NCBI GenBank assembly: GCA_030427485.1
Contig: JAUICG010000033.1
Location: 1-48,695 of the forward strand
Length of the DNA stretch: 48,695 nt
Reading direction: 5' to 3'
Source: Gammaproteobacteria bacterium
Lineage (GTDB): Bacteria; Pseudomonadota; Gammaproteobacteria; Pseudomonadales; Halieaceae
Positions 16,501 through 25,394 of the stretch are shown in pieces. Below the pieces are notes generated by a model. It was not told the origin of the DNA and ran no database searches. It was given only the letters and a program-made list of their open reading frames with translations. Made by a program: the position numbers and the translations under genes. Within the stretch, counting starts at the first letter, position 1; each line of letters begins with the position of its first letter.

Positions 16501-17331
16501 ATGGCCAGGATGAAAGATCAGTGTGTGGTGGTCACCGGCGGCGCCAGCGGCATCGGTGAGGCGACCGCGCGCGCCATCGTGGAGGAGGGCGGTGCGGTGG
16601 TGATTGCCGATCTCCAGGAAGAGCGGGGTCACGCCCTCGCCGGGGAGCTGGGAGAGCGAGCGTTGTTTCACCACACCGATGTTACCCGCGAATCCGATAT
16701 CATCGCTGCGATTGCACTGGCCCAGGATCGGTATGGTCCGCTGGGCGGCATGGTGAACAACGCCGGGATCGTCGGTGCGGTCGGGTCGATTATGGACACC
16801 GATGTCGCGGCCTTTGATCACACGATGGCCATTTTATCGCGCGCCGTGTTCCTGGGTATAAAACACGCGGCGCGGGCGATGCGGGCGCAGGGCAAGGGAT
16901 CGATCGTCTCGCTCGCCAGCACGGCGGGCGTGGTGGGTGGACAGGGGCCCCATGTCTATACCATGGCCAAGCACGGTGTGGTGGGCCTGACGCGGTCCGC
17001 GGCCTGTGAACTGTCCCGTTTGGGGATACGCGTTAACGCGGTGGCGCCGGGTGGCACCGTCACGCCGATGACGGATGCACTGGGCGACAACAACCCGGCG
17101 TCGACCGCGCAGTTCATCGCGCAAAACTCGCCGCTGGGTATCGCCTGTATGCCCGAGGATATCGCGCGCGGGATACTGTTTCTGCTCAGCGATGAGACGC
17201 GCTATATGACGGGGCATACGCTGGTGATCGACGCCGGGTTGACCACCGGCGCTGTGCCCCCGCCATTTTTTTCCCAGCAGGCGGACCTGTTGCTGCACGC
17301 GGGGCTGCGCGGGAGCGATAACGCAAAATAG
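16501..17331 (+). CDS. Short-chain dehydrogenase/reductase
   Basis: A 276-residue classical SDR that oxidises or reduces a hydroxyl/carbonyl group with a nicotinamide cofactor. The motifs are TGGASGIG (residues 13-20), NNAG, a catalytic serine in 'SIVSLASTAG' and the YTMAK (YxxxK) pair. An Asp at the end of the second strand ('VVIADLQ') suggests NAD(H) preference. ATG 16501 has GGAGAGG upstream. It is similar in layout to the cyclohexanol/steroid-type SDRs common in degraders. It ends one base before the convergent glycosyltransferase gene. Substrate unknown. Confidence 0.9.
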   Translation: MARMKDQCVVVTGGASGIGEATARAIVEEGGAVVIADLQEERGHALAGELGERALFHHTDVTRESDIIAAIALAQDRYGPLGGMVNNAGIVGAVGSIMDTDVAAFDHTMAILSRAVFLGIKHAARAMRAQGKGSIVSLASTAGVVGGQGPHVYTMAKHGVVGLTRSAACELSRLGIRVNAVAPGGTVTPMTDALGDNNPASTAQFIAQNSPLGIACMPEDIARGILFLLSDETRYMTGHTLVIDAGLTTGAVPPPFFSQQADLLLHAGLRGSDNAK

Positions 17332-17332
17332 C

Positions 17333-18355
17333 CTAGCTCGCGGACAGGGGCTGCTCCAGGGCATCCATCAGTCGTGCGCGAAACTGGCGGTCGTTTTCCT
17401 CGTACCAGCGCCTGGCGTTGTCGCCCAGTTGGCGCCGGGATGATTCGTCCATCGCGATGATCTGCCGGATCTTGCGCTCTAGGTCCGCGGGGTCGACATA
17501 GTAGTTCATGCCGGAGCGCTGTTTGCGCGTGCGGTTGTAGTCCACCAGCACGCCGCGCTCCGCTGTGATCAGTTCGTTCATCGGTGGTGCATCGGTGGTG
17601 AGGGTCAGCGCGCCGCAGCTCATGGCCTCGGCGATACAGTGTCCGAATCCCTCGGCCTCGGAGGGGCAGAGGTGGACAGCGTGACGGTTTTGCAGCTCGC
17701 GCAGCGCGGTATCGTCCAGGCGCTCGAGAATATGATGTATATTGGGTGCCGCAATCGGCGCAACTTTCGATTGATTATAGGTCCTGGCGTTCTGGACCAC
17801 GGTCAGCGGCGGCCACTCGGGGTGCTGCATCCAGAGCGCGACCAGCGGCTGCGTGCCTTTCTGCCAGCTGCGTCCGGCCAGGTGCAGGAAACTGTCTTGC
17901 CCACTCCGCGTGTGCCCGGAGGCGCTGCGGTTCTCACTGGTAAAGCCGATAAACCGGACCCTGGCGCCCAGGCGTGTAAATGTCTCCAGCGCATCGCGGG
18001 TTTTGCACAGGACGAGATCGATGTCCGACAGGTGGCGGCGCTGGTTGTCCTTGAACCATTCGGGATTCGGTATGAACATATTGGCCCGGGCGTGTTTAAA
18101 AAAGCCCGGGCTGATATCTTCGAGGAACAGGTTTACGTCATACCTGGTTTCCGCCGTGTTGCCCTGCCGGAACCAGAGGTGTCGCAGATTGGCTGCGCGG
18201 TGCACGATGCGGCGGCGATGGATGCGGGCCTGCTCGCGCGGCGCGCCGTTCAGCGACACCTCGAAGCGGTTGCGCGGCAGTGCATCCAGCAGGGTATCGA
18301 TGTCGCGACTGAGACCGCCGCCGTTGTGCCAGGCGACAATGTTGATGCGTTTCAT
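17333..18355 (-). CDS. GT4-type glycosyltransferase
   Basis: A 340-residue cytosolic GT-B glycosyltransferase. The C-terminal nucleotide-sugar domain has 'GRSWQKGTQPLVALW' and the E-x7-E-type motif in 'EAEGFGHCIAEAMSCGALTLTTDAPPMNELI', as in family GT4. The N-terminal half begins 'MKRINIVAWHNGGGLSRDIDTLLDAL', typical of the acceptor domain. Its ATG overlaps the stop of the upstream ABC exporter gene by 4 bases, so the two are translationally coupled. This suggests the glycosylated product and the exporter act together, which is inference. The acceptor is not identifiable. Confidence 0.85.
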   Translation of the reverse strand: MKRINIVAWHNGGGLSRDIDTLLDALPRNRFEVSLNGAPREQARIHRRRIVHRAANLRHLWFRQGNTAETRYDVNLFLEDISPGFFKHARANMFIPNPEWFKDNQRRHLSDIDLVLCKTRDALETFTRLGARVRFIGFTSENRSASGHTRSGQDSFLHLAGRSWQKGTQPLVALWMQHPEWPPLTVVQNARTYNQSKVAPIAAPNIHHILERLDDTALRELQNRHAVHLCPSEAEGFGHCIAEAMSCGALTLTTDAPPMNELITAERGVLVDYNRTRKQRSGMNYYVDPADLERKIRQIIAMDESSRRQLGDNARRWYEENDRQFRARLMDALEQPLSAS

Positions 18356-20163
18356 AACGCTTCTTCTGCGCCGATGGCAGCGCGCTGTTGTTCTTTCTGT
18401 TGTGTATACCAGAGATCCGCGTAGTGACCGCGTTGTTCCAGTAGTTGTTCGTGCGTACCCTGTTCCACCACCCGGCCCTGCTCGAGCACGACAATCCTGT
18501 CCGCGTCCACGACAGTGGAGAGGCGGTGCGCGATCACCAGGCTGGTGTGTCCCCTGGCCACTTCCCGCAAGGCTTTCAGGATGGCCTGTTCGGATTTGCT
18601 ATCGAGCGAGGAGGTGGCCTCGTCAAACACCAGTATCGGTGAGCGCTTGAGTATCGTGCGCGCAATCGCCACACGCTGTTTTTCGCCGCCCGACAGTTTC
18701 AGGCCGCGTTCTCCCACCATCGTCTGGTGGCCGTCCGGCAACTGGCCGATAAAGCCGTCGAGGTGGGCCAGCCTGATGGCCTCGCTCACCTCGGCATCGT
18801 CGGCATCGGGGCGGCCATAGCGGACGTTCTCGAACAGTGTGTCGTTAAACAGCACGGTGTCCTGTGGCACGATACCGATGGCCCGGCGCAGGGAGTGTTT
18901 GCTGACCTCGCTGATATCCACACCGCCTATTGTGATACGGCCGCCGTTCAGGTCGTAAAAGCGGAACAGCAGTTTTACCAGGGTGGATTTTCCCGCGCCG
19001 CTGGCGCCCACCACGGCGACTTTTTCCCCGCTGTCGATGGAAAAGGAAACGCCGCGCAGAATCTCGCGGTCCGCCCGGTAGCGGAAGGTGACATCGCTGA
19101 ATTCTATACTGGCCTTGTCGGGCGCCAGCGCCGCCGCTCCCGGTTTGTCGATGACGCTCGGGCGCACATCGAGCAACTGCAGCATCTTTTCAATATTCGC
19201 CATGGAACCCTTGATTTCCCGGTATACGAAACCGAGAAAATTGAGCGGCAGGAAGAGCTGGATCATGAACGCATTGATCAACACGAAATCCCCGATGGTC
19301 ATGGTGCCGGCCGCCACGCGGTGGGCTGCCAGCCACATCATGCAGGTCATCGCCAGTGCGATGATAAATGCCTGACCCCCGTTCAGTGAAAACAGCGACA
19401 GTCGATTCTTGCGGCGCGCCAATTCCCACTTCTGCAGTTCATGATCGTAGCGATTCGCCTCGAAATCCTCATTGGTGAAGTACTTGACCGTTTCGAAATT
19501 CAGCAGCGAATCCACCGCACGGGTATTGCTCGCCGAATCTGCCAGGTTGGCTTCCCGGACAAAGCGGGTACGCCACTCTGTGGCCACCACCGAGTACGCC
19601 GTGTACAGGACGACCGCCACCAGCGTGATGAGGGCGAAGCCCCAGCCGTAGTTGAACAGGAAGATGCCGACCACCATGAATATCTCGATAAACGTTGGCA
19701 CGATATTGAACACGAAGAAGCGCATCAGGAAACTGATACCGTTGGTCCCGCGTTCGATATCGCGAGACAGCCCGCCGGTGCGTCGGTTGAGGTGGAAGTC
19801 GAGATCGAGATTGTGCAGGTGCTGGAACACCTCGAGCCCGATTTTGCGCATCGCCCGCTCGGTAACGCGGCCAAACACAGTATCGCGCAGCTCGCCAAAA
19901 AGTACGTTGGCGAAACGCGCGAGGCCATACGCGAAAACCAGCGCTATCGGCGCCGCAAGCAGTTGTGATTTTTCGGCGTCCAGCGCATCGACGATGTGTT
20001 TGAGGATAAACGGGCCGACGACGCTGCCAAGCTTGGCAAGCACGAGGAAGCCCAGGGCCAGCAGCACGCGGCCGCGGTACTCCATCAGGTAGGGCCAGAT
20101 GATGCGGATCACATGCCAGTTGATTTTCTGGTCGGGTTCGCTGTCGTAGTTACCGTGGTTCAT
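18352..20163 (-). CDS. Atm1/ABCB-type ABC exporter
   Basis: A 603-residue half-transporter with fused membrane and nucleotide-binding domains. Residues ~30-320 hold six transmembrane helices. The 'FHLNRRTGGLSRDIERGTNGISFLMRF' segment is typical of the Atm1/HMT1 group, whose members export glutathione-linked sulfur or metal compounds. The ATPase has Walker A GASGAGKST, signature LSGGEKQRV, Walker B 'ILVFDEATSSLD' and an H-loop 'VIAHRLSTV'. Length is usual. It is coupled to the downstream glycosyltransferase and 138 bases from the Rieske gene, so it probably has a separate promoter. Atm1 membership is by pattern; the substrate could differ. Confidence 0.9.
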   Translation of the reverse strand: MNHGNYDSEPDQKINWHVIRIIWPYLMEYRGRVLLALGFLVLAKLGSVVGPFILKHIVDALDAEKSQLLAAPIALVFAYGLARFANVLFGELRDTVFGRVTERAMRKIGLEVFQHLHNLDLDFHLNRRTGGLSRDIERGTNGISFLMRFFVFNIVPTFIEIFMVVGIFLFNYGWGFALITLVAVVLYTAYSVVATEWRTRFVREANLADSASNTRAVDSLLNFETVKYFTNEDFEANRYDHELQKWELARRKNRLSLFSLNGGQAFIIALAMTCMMWLAAHRVAAGTMTIGDFVLINAFMIQLFLPLNFLGFVYREIKGSMANIEKMLQLLDVRPSVIDKPGAAALAPDKASIEFSDVTFRYRADREILRGVSFSIDSGEKVAVVGASGAGKSTLVKLLFRFYDLNGGRITIGGVDISEVSKHSLRRAIGIVPQDTVLFNDTLFENVRYGRPDADDAEVSEAIRLAHLDGFIGQLPDGHQTMVGERGLKLSGGEKQRVAIARTILKRSPILVFDEATSSLDSKSEQAILKALREVARGHTSLVIAHRLSTVVDADRIVVLEQGRVVEQGTHEQLLEQRGHYADLWYTQQKEQQRAAIGAEEAL

Positions 20164-20301
20164 GTAGTCGCGTGGTTTGCGTTATCGATTACCCCTATGG
20201 TACACGAAGTCACCCTGTCGGCCCCACGCGGCTTGCACCGCTTGAGACGCAGGCAGGTTTCGTAGAGGGGTAGGGCGAGGGCGGGTACCGGTGTCCGCGG
20301 C

Positions 20302-21450
20302 TTAGCCGAGAACGGCCCGCAACTGGCGGTGCATATTCTGCACGCCCGGTTCATTGCGCCCGATCAGCACCTTGCGCGGTATGCCGGCTTTCAGGCCGCG
20401 ATTGATCCTGTCCACCAGCGAATAATCCTCGGTGACTGCGACATCGTTGATCATCTGGAAATAGTCCTCGTATTCCTGTCGCTGTTCCGGCGTGGCCGGT
20501 TCCCGCGGCAGGAACATGCTGTGATAGACCACGCTGCGGTCCGGCGCGATCGGATAGACGCGCCAGGTCTGGAAGTGGTCCGCCACCACAAAAATAACGG
20601 TGTTGGGAAAGATGTAATTCACGTAGGAGCTGTAGTTCATCGGTTCCCACTGGTCTTCCGGTAGATCCTTCAGGTCGTTGATGGCGAGCGTGGGCGAGCC
20701 CATGGAATGGTTGCGACCGTACTGGCGGTAGTTGGCCGTATTGCTGTAGGCCATGGTGGCGATCGTTTGTGGATGGAGGAACTCGAAGTGGTAGTACTCG
20801 TGGAACGTGTCCATGTTCAGTTTCCAGCTGAAATCGGTGAACACCTGCTTCGCCCCCAGGTAGAACGCTGTGTCAAAGCCAAACCCCGACAGGCGCTCCT
20901 GGATGCCGCCCAGCACGTCGTCGATATCAAAGGTTTTTCCGGGATCGGGCATCACGAAAATCATGCCGTGCTTTTCCTGCACATCGAGCGATTGCAGGCC
21001 GAGCGCCCCGCGGTCGATGCTGTCAAAGCCCTCCTTGCCGAAGGGGACGCCCACCAGTTTTCCCTGCAGGTCATAGGTCCAGCCGTGGTAGGGGCAGGAG
21101 AACATGCGGCCTTTCCTGGCCTTGCCGTGATCGCATTCGTTCAGCGGGGCGCCGCGGTGCGAACAGATATTCACAAACGCCCTGAGGCTGTTATCGGGCT
21201 GGCGCACGACAAGAATGGGCACGCCGGTGTCGTCGAAGGCAAAGTAGTCGCCCGCTTCGGGTACCACGCAACTCGGCCCGACGAACTGCGGATAATTGCG
21301 AAACAGTTCGGTCTTCTCCCGCTGGAACTGCGACGGGTCGGTGTACTCGTCGACGTCGATCTCCATCACGCTGTCCGCCAGGGTCGTCGTGTTGCGCGCC
21401 ACGAGGTCCATCAGGACTTTGATTTCTTCCACCAGTTGCTGTCGTTGCAT
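20302..21450 (-). CDS. Rieske non-heme iron oxygenase, alpha subunit
   Basis: A 382-residue catalytic subunit of an aromatic-ring-hydroxylating-type oxygenase. The Rieske [2Fe-2S] ligands are C96-x-H98 and C119-x2-H122 ('CSHRGAPL...CPYHGW'), with an intervening 20-residue gap slightly longer than usual. The mononuclear iron site is in 'WKLNMDTFHEYYHFEFLHP'. No ferredoxin, reductase or beta subunit gene is adjacent, so electron partners must be encoded elsewhere. It is third in the minus operon ThuA-like / acyl-CoA dehydrogenase / Rieske, 10 bases after the dehydrogenase gene. The length and lack of a beta subunit suit monooxygenase or demethylase types as well as dioxygenases. Substrate unknown, possibly a terpenoid, steroid or phenylpropanoid. 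Confidence 0.92.
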   Translation of the reverse strand: MQRQQLVEEIKVLMDLVARNTTTLADSVMEIDVDEYTDPSQFQREKTELFRNYPQFVGPSCVVPEAGDYFAFDDTGVPILVVRQPDNSLRAFVNICSHRGAPLNECDHGKARKGRMFSCPYHGWTYDLQGKLVGVPFGKEGFDSIDRGALGLQSLDVQEKHGMIFVMPDPGKTFDIDDVLGGIQERLSGFGFDTAFYLGAKQVFTDFSWKLNMDTFHEYYHFEFLHPQTIATMAYSNTANYRQYGRNHSMGSPTLAINDLKDLPEDQWEPMNYSSYVNYIFPNTVIFVVADHFQTWRVYPIAPDRSVVYHSMFLPREPATPEQRQEYEDYFQMINDVAVTEDYSLVDRINRGLKAGIPRKVLIGRNEPGVQNMHRQLRAVLG

Positions 21451-21460
21451 GCGAGCTCTC

Positions 21461-22648
21461 CTACAGGCCCAGCACCAGCTTGGCGATGATGTTGCGCTGT
21501 ATTTCCTGTGAGCCGCCGAAAATCGAGGCGGCGCGATTGTTCAGGTAGCGGGGGACGACGGAACTGATGTAATCCGCCCTGACCGGGTTGCCGCCGGCGA
21601 CCGGGTTCATGATGAACCCCGTGTAGCCCAGAACATCCACCGCCAGTTCGTTGATGTCCTGCTCCAGTTTGGTGGCTGAAAGCTTCAGGATGGACGACTC
21701 CGGCCCCGGGTTGCCGCCAGCGCTGACAGCCGAGAGAATGCGCAGTTCGGTGATTTCCAGTGCCTTGAGGTCGATCCCGATGCGCGCCACCCTGCGCTCG
21801 ATATCGCCGTGCGCATCGAACGCCGGGTTATCGCGCCTGGCATCGAGTATCAACCGGCGCAGGTTCTGCAGTTCGTGCCGGATACGGTGCGCACTGAAGC
21901 CGCCGCCGCGCTCGAACTCCAGCAGGTACTTGGCGTAGCTCCAGCCCTTGTTCTCCTCGCCGATACGATTGGCCATGGGGACGCGCACATTGTCGAAAAA
22001 CACCTGGTTTACCTCGTGGTCGCCCGCCATCGTGATGATGGGCTCCACGCTAACGCCCGGGCTGTCCATGTCGATCAGCAGGAAGCTGATGCCGTGCTGC
22101 GGCTTGCCGCTGGAATCGGTGCGCACGAGGCAGAAGATATGGTCGGCGAGGTGCGCGTGGGTTGTCCAGAGCTTGGAGCCATTCACGATGTAGTGGTCGC
22201 CGTCGGCCTCGGCTTTCAGCTTCAGGCTGGCGAGATCGGAACCGGCGCCGGGTTCAGAGTAGCCCTGGCACCAGTAGTGCTCGCCGTGCAGTATCCTGGG
22301 CAGGTACTCGTCTTTTTGCGCCTGCGTACCGAATGCCATGATCACCGGCGCCAGCATCAACAGGCCCAGCGGAATGAGCATCGGCGCGCCGGCGTGGTAG
22401 CACTCCTTGCTGAAAATATACTTCTGCGCCGGTGTCCAGTCGGTGCCGCCGTGCTCCACTGGCCATTGAGGTACCGCCCAGCCTTTCTTTACCAGGATCG
22501 CCTGCCATTCCAGCGCGATGTCCTTTTCCACGAACACACTGCCATTGTTCGCTGTACCCTCGATGATGTGCGCCGGCAGGTTGTCGGTGAGAAACGCCCG
22601 CACCTCGCGCTGGAACTGCAATTCTTCCTCGCTGAAATTGAGATTCAT
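21461..22648 (-). CDS. Acyl-CoA dehydrogenase
   Basis: A 395-residue flavoprotein of the acyl-CoA dehydrogenase family, introducing a double bond into a CoA thioester. The full architecture is present: an N-terminal helical domain ('MNLNFSEEELQFQREVRAFL'), the FAD/substrate motif 'WCQGYSEPGAGSDLASL', a beta domain, and a C-terminal helical domain ending 'ASIFGGSQEIQRNIIAKLVLGL'. This subgroup (the larger pimeloyl-CoA or steroid side-chain FadE type) is common in degradation clusters. ATG 22648 has GGAGACC upstream; longer reading overlaps the ThuA-like gene. A distinct second acyl-CoA dehydrogenase is encoded at 44614, and such enzymes often work as alpha2beta2 pairs. Confidence 0.93.
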   Translation of the reverse strand: MNLNFSEEELQFQREVRAFLTDNLPAHIIEGTANNGSVFVEKDIALEWQAILVKKGWAVPQWPVEHGGTDWTPAQKYIFSKECYHAGAPMLIPLGLLMLAPVIMAFGTQAQKDEYLPRILHGEHYWCQGYSEPGAGSDLASLKLKAEADGDHYIVNGSKLWTTHAHLADHIFCLVRTDSSGKPQHGISFLLIDMDSPGVSVEPIITMAGDHEVNQVFFDNVRVPMANRIGEENKGWSYAKYLLEFERGGGFSAHRIRHELQNLRRLILDARRDNPAFDAHGDIERRVARIGIDLKALEITELRILSAVSAGGNPGPESSILKLSATKLEQDINELAVDVLGYTGFIMNPVAGGNPVRADYISSVVPRYLNNRAASIFGGSQEIQRNIIAKLVLGL

Positions 22649-22664
22649 CGCATGGTCTCCGGGC

Positions 22665-23429
22665 TCATGGCTGCATCGCCCAGCGGATGCCGCGGCGCAG
22701 CAGTTCGTAGAACTCCGCCGTTTTCCAGGCGCCTTCTTCCGGTACCGGGTACTCTTCGATATACGGCTGCATATCGTACTTGCCACGGCAGTGACCCAAT
22801 GTCAGGTACAACACCTGTCCGGCGCCATAGTCGTGTATGTACAGTACCGGCTGTATGTCGCTGTCTTTCATCCAGTCGTTGCGAATGAAATTTTCCACGG
22901 GCTCAGACCAGTGTGTGTGCAGCAATGTCTGGTGCTCGCCGTGGAATTTACAAAGATAGAGTTCATCATCTACCGTGAACGTGGGAATGCCTTTTACCAG
23001 CGGATGTTCCGGTTCAGTGACATGCACGTCGTATTCCTGAATCGGTGGGTGCGACATGAACTGGCTGCCCAGCAATTCCATGAAGGGGATATTCTCCTCG
23101 GGGCAGTCGACCCGGGGCGTGCCATCGGGTCCGGGCGCCATGAAACGCAGGATGGAATTGGTGCCGTGCAGCGCGAACCACTTTTTCCCGCTCTCTATAA
23201 ACGCTACCAGCCGGCGGGTTTCGGCCGCCGTGGGGAGGACGTCGCAGGTGTAGGTAATCAGGAAATCGCTCGCGCAGATCGCGTCGATGTCACTGAAGTC
23301 GGATCCCACCAGCACCTTGATGCGTGGTTGCTCCGCCAGCAGTTTGAGAAGTTCAACCCTGGCGTGATCAATGTTGTGAAACTTGCCGCCCGCAACAAGG
23401 TAAACATCAATACGATCACTCTTGCTCAT
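22665..23429 (-). CDS. ThuA-like (trehalose utilisation) domain protein
   Basis: A 254-residue protein with a ThuA-like fold (PF06283; glutamine-amidotransferase-like flavodoxin-type domain). The pattern is 'VYLVAGGKFHNIDHARVELLKLL' at the start, 'LITYTCDVLPTAAETRRLVAFIESGKKWFALHGTNSI' in the middle and 'DIQPVLYIHDYGAGQVLYLTLGHCRGKYD' near the end. ThuA is linked to oxidation of disaccharides in rhizobia, but homologues also occur in catabolic clusters with no assigned role. It leads the minus operon with an acyl-CoA dehydrogenase (16 bases) and a Rieske oxygenase, so a function in that pathway is likely. The start at 23429 is uncertain; ATG 23447 is possible and neither has a strong ribosome-binding site. 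The promoter region carries the palindrome at 23491. Confidence 0.8.
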   Translation of the reverse strand: MSKSDRIDVYLVAGGKFHNIDHARVELLKLLAEQPRIKVLVGSDFSDIDAICASDFLITYTCDVLPTAAETRRLVAFIESGKKWFALHGTNSILRFMAPGPDGTPRVDCPEENIPFMELLGSQFMSHPPIQEYDVHVTEPEHPLVKGIPTFTVDDELYLCKFHGEHQTLLHTHWSEPVENFIRNDWMKDSDIQPVLYIHDYGAGQVLYLTLGHCRGKYDMQPYIEEYPVPEEGAWKTAEFYELLRRGIRWAMQP

Positions 23430-23467
23430 GGGGCGGTATCCTGGCATGTCGCTGCGGGTTCGCTGGC

Positions 23468-23531
23468 ACGGTAACAAACCTGTTTCGATAAAACAATCAG
23501 AATTGACTGTTTATTTTGTATCCGATACTGT
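23468..23531. promoter_or_regulatory. Divergent promoter region with 22-bp palindrome (site 1)
   Basis: Bases 23491-23512 form a palindrome with 9-bp half-sites AAACAATCA and TGACTGTTT around a GAAT centre. Related sites are at 39772 and 44539. On the plus strand TTGACT (23503-23508) within it is a plausible -35, with TACTGT 17 bp downstream (23526-23531). On the minus strand its TTGTTT is a plausible -35, with TACCGT 17 bp away (23468-23473). A bound repressor would therefore block both the ThuA-like operon and the glutathione transferase/alcohol dehydrogenase pair. Confidence 0.6.
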
Positions 23532-23636
23532 GGGCGCGCAGGGCAGTGCAACGTGCCGCCAAAAGGCCCGGCATGGCGAGCGCCGCGCGGTGCGCGAGGC
23601 GGCGCCGGTGCAATGAATCCATACAAGGAGAACACG

Positions 23637-24272
23637 ATGAAATTGTATACTTCCGTAGGGCCCAACCCGCGAGTGGTCAAAATGTTCATGGCGGAGCGCG
23701 GCATCACCCTGCCCGAACAGGAAGTGGATATCATGGGAGGTGAAAACCTGGGGGAGGACTACCGCAAGCTCAATACCTCGGCGCAGTCCCCCTGCCTGCT
23801 GCTGGACGACGGCACGGTGATCGCGGAAGTTACCGTGATCTGCGCCTACCTGGACGAGATATCCGAGGGCGCGTCGCTGATAGGCGATACCCCCGAGGAA
23901 CGCGCTGAAACACGGATGTGGTGCCGGCGCTTCGATGCGCGCATCCTGGAGCCCCTGTCGCTGGCCTTTCGCAGTGCGGAGGCACTCGAACTGTTCAGGA
24001 ACCGGTGCCACGTGATCCCCCACGCCGCCGACGACCTGAAAGCCACCGTGCGCGAGTCCTGGGCGTGGCTCGAGCCGCAACTGGCGGGCAGGACGTATAT
24101 CTGCGGCGAGCGCTTTACCCTGGCGGATATCCAGTTGTTCGTATTTGCCGATTTTGGCGCGCTAGTAGGTCAGCCGATGCCCGAGGGACTGCCCAATGTG
24201 GCGGCCTGGTTCCAACGCATTGCCGAACGCCCCAGCGCCGCGGCCAGTGTGCATCCCTCGCAGGCAGCATGA
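23637..24272 (+). CDS. Glutathione S-transferase family protein
   Basis: A 211-residue protein with the two-domain GST fold. The N-terminal thioredoxin-like domain starts 'MKLYTSVGPNPRVVKMFMAERGI' and contains the cis-proline region 'SAQSPCLLLDDGTVIAEVTVICAYLDE'. The all-helical C-terminal domain includes 'YICGERFTLADIQLFVFADF', with the conserved N-capping Asp. The S-P-N segment near residue 6-9 is the likely glutathione-activating site, and the usual E-S pair is E-V. In catabolic operons GSTs often open epoxides, cleave ethers or isomerise ring-cleavage products. An AAGGAG ribosome-binding site supports ATG 23637. It is first in a plus-strand pair with a zinc alcohol dehydrogenase. Confidence 0.88.
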   Translation: MKLYTSVGPNPRVVKMFMAERGITLPEQEVDIMGGENLGEDYRKLNTSAQSPCLLLDDGTVIAEVTVICAYLDEISEGASLIGDTPEERAETRMWCRRFDARILEPLSLAFRSAEALELFRNRCHVIPHAADDLKATVRESWAWLEPQLAGRTYICGERFTLADIQLFVFADFGALVGQPMPEGLPNVAAWFQRIAERPSAAASVHPSQAA

Positions 24273-24311
24273 CGCGCTGCTCGCCCTGTAACATCACGAC
24301 GAGGTAGCACG

Positions 24312-25343
24312 ATGAAAGCGGCGGTGTTCAAGGAAGTCGGCCAGCCACTGGTGGTGGAGACGGTTGCGGACCCGGTACCGGAGTCCTCGGAGCTGGTGAT
24401 GAAGGTCAGTTTCTGCGGTATCTGCGGTACCGATCTTCACGCCACCCGCGAGGGCCTGACCACGGCCTGCTGCGGGCAGATTCTCGGTCACGAGTACGTG
24501 GGCGAAATCGTCGAGGTTGGCAAGGAGGCGGCGGGCACCTGGCAGGTCGGCGACCGGGTTTGTGCGATGCCTTTTATTGCCTGTGGCCGCTGCCTGCCCT
24601 GCGCGGCAGGGCGCTTTTTTGAATGTGCCGACAAGAAGGTCTCCGGGGTTGATGACCCCGGCGGTTTCGCCGAGTTTGTCACCACCGGGTGCCGCGAGAC
24701 CATCCTGCTGCCCGACAGTCTCGATCTGCAGAGCGCGGCGCTGGTGGAGCCGCTGGCGGTGGGGATACACGCGGTGCGTGTGGCCGGCGTGAAGGCGGGA
24801 GACCGCGTGATGGTGATTGGCGCCGGGCCTATCGGCCTGACGGTGGCCCTGTGGTGCCGCTTCTTCGGCGCCAGGGAAGTCGTGGTCAGCGAAGTGGCGC
24901 AAACGCGAGCCGACCTGGCGCAGAAAATGGGTGCCACAGCCGTGATCCATCCCGATCTATCCCAAGGCGCGGAGGGCTTGTTGCAACAATTTTCAGACGT
25001 TGCCGGCGGCGCGCCCGACGTGATCTTTGAATGTGTTGGCGCGCCGGGATTATTGCAGCAGTGTATCGAGATGGCCCCTTACGGCGGCAGGATCGTTCCG
25101 GTGGGCGTGTGTGAACAGCCGGACAGCATCATGCCCTTCTTTGGGCTGGTAAAGGAATTACGGATACAGTTCGCCATCGCCTACACCCGCGATGATTTTG
25201 AAACCAGCGTGGCGATGCTGGCGGAGGGGCGAATCGACGTCACGCCGATGATCACGGACATTGTCAGTCTCGAAGAGATGCCCGCGGCATTTGAGGCGCT
25301 GCGCACGCCCGGCCACCAGTGCAAGGTGCTGACCCGCATGTGA
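24312..25343 (+). CDS. Zinc-dependent medium-chain alcohol dehydrogenase
   Basis: A 343-residue MDR-family NAD(P)-dependent alcohol dehydrogenase. Catalytic zinc ligands are C38 and the H60-E61 pair ('GICGTDLH', 'GHEYVG'). The structural zinc tetrad is C91, C94, C97 and C105 ('CGRCLPCAAGRFFEC'). The Rossmann motif 'VIGAGPIGL' follows at about 165-175. The overall look is of the 2,3-butanediol/sorbitol/threonine dehydrogenase branch. Its ATG lies 39 bases after the GST gene with GAGG upstream, so they form one transcript. It probably oxidises an alcohol intermediate in the pathway controlled by the palindrome at 23491, but the substrate is unknown. Confidence 0.92.
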   Translation: MKAAVFKEVGQPLVVETVADPVPESSELVMKVSFCGICGTDLHATREGLTTACCGQILGHEYVGEIVEVGKEAAGTWQVGDRVCAMPFIACGRCLPCAAGRFFECADKKVSGVDDPGGFAEFVTTGCRETILLPDSLDLQSAALVEPLAVGIHAVRVAGVKAGDRVMVIGAGPIGLTVALWCRFFGAREVVVSEVAQTRADLAQKMGATAVIHPDLSQGAEGLLQQFSDVAGGAPDVIFECVGAPGLLQQCIEMAPYGGRIVPVGVCEQPDSIMPFFGLVKELRIQFAIAYTRDDFETSVAMLAEGRIDVTPMITDIVSLEEMPAAFEALRTPGHQCKVLTRM

Positions 25344-25394
25344 TTGCGACGGTGGTCCTGCTGTTACCGGCGCCCCTTGCTGCCGGGGAATCGT

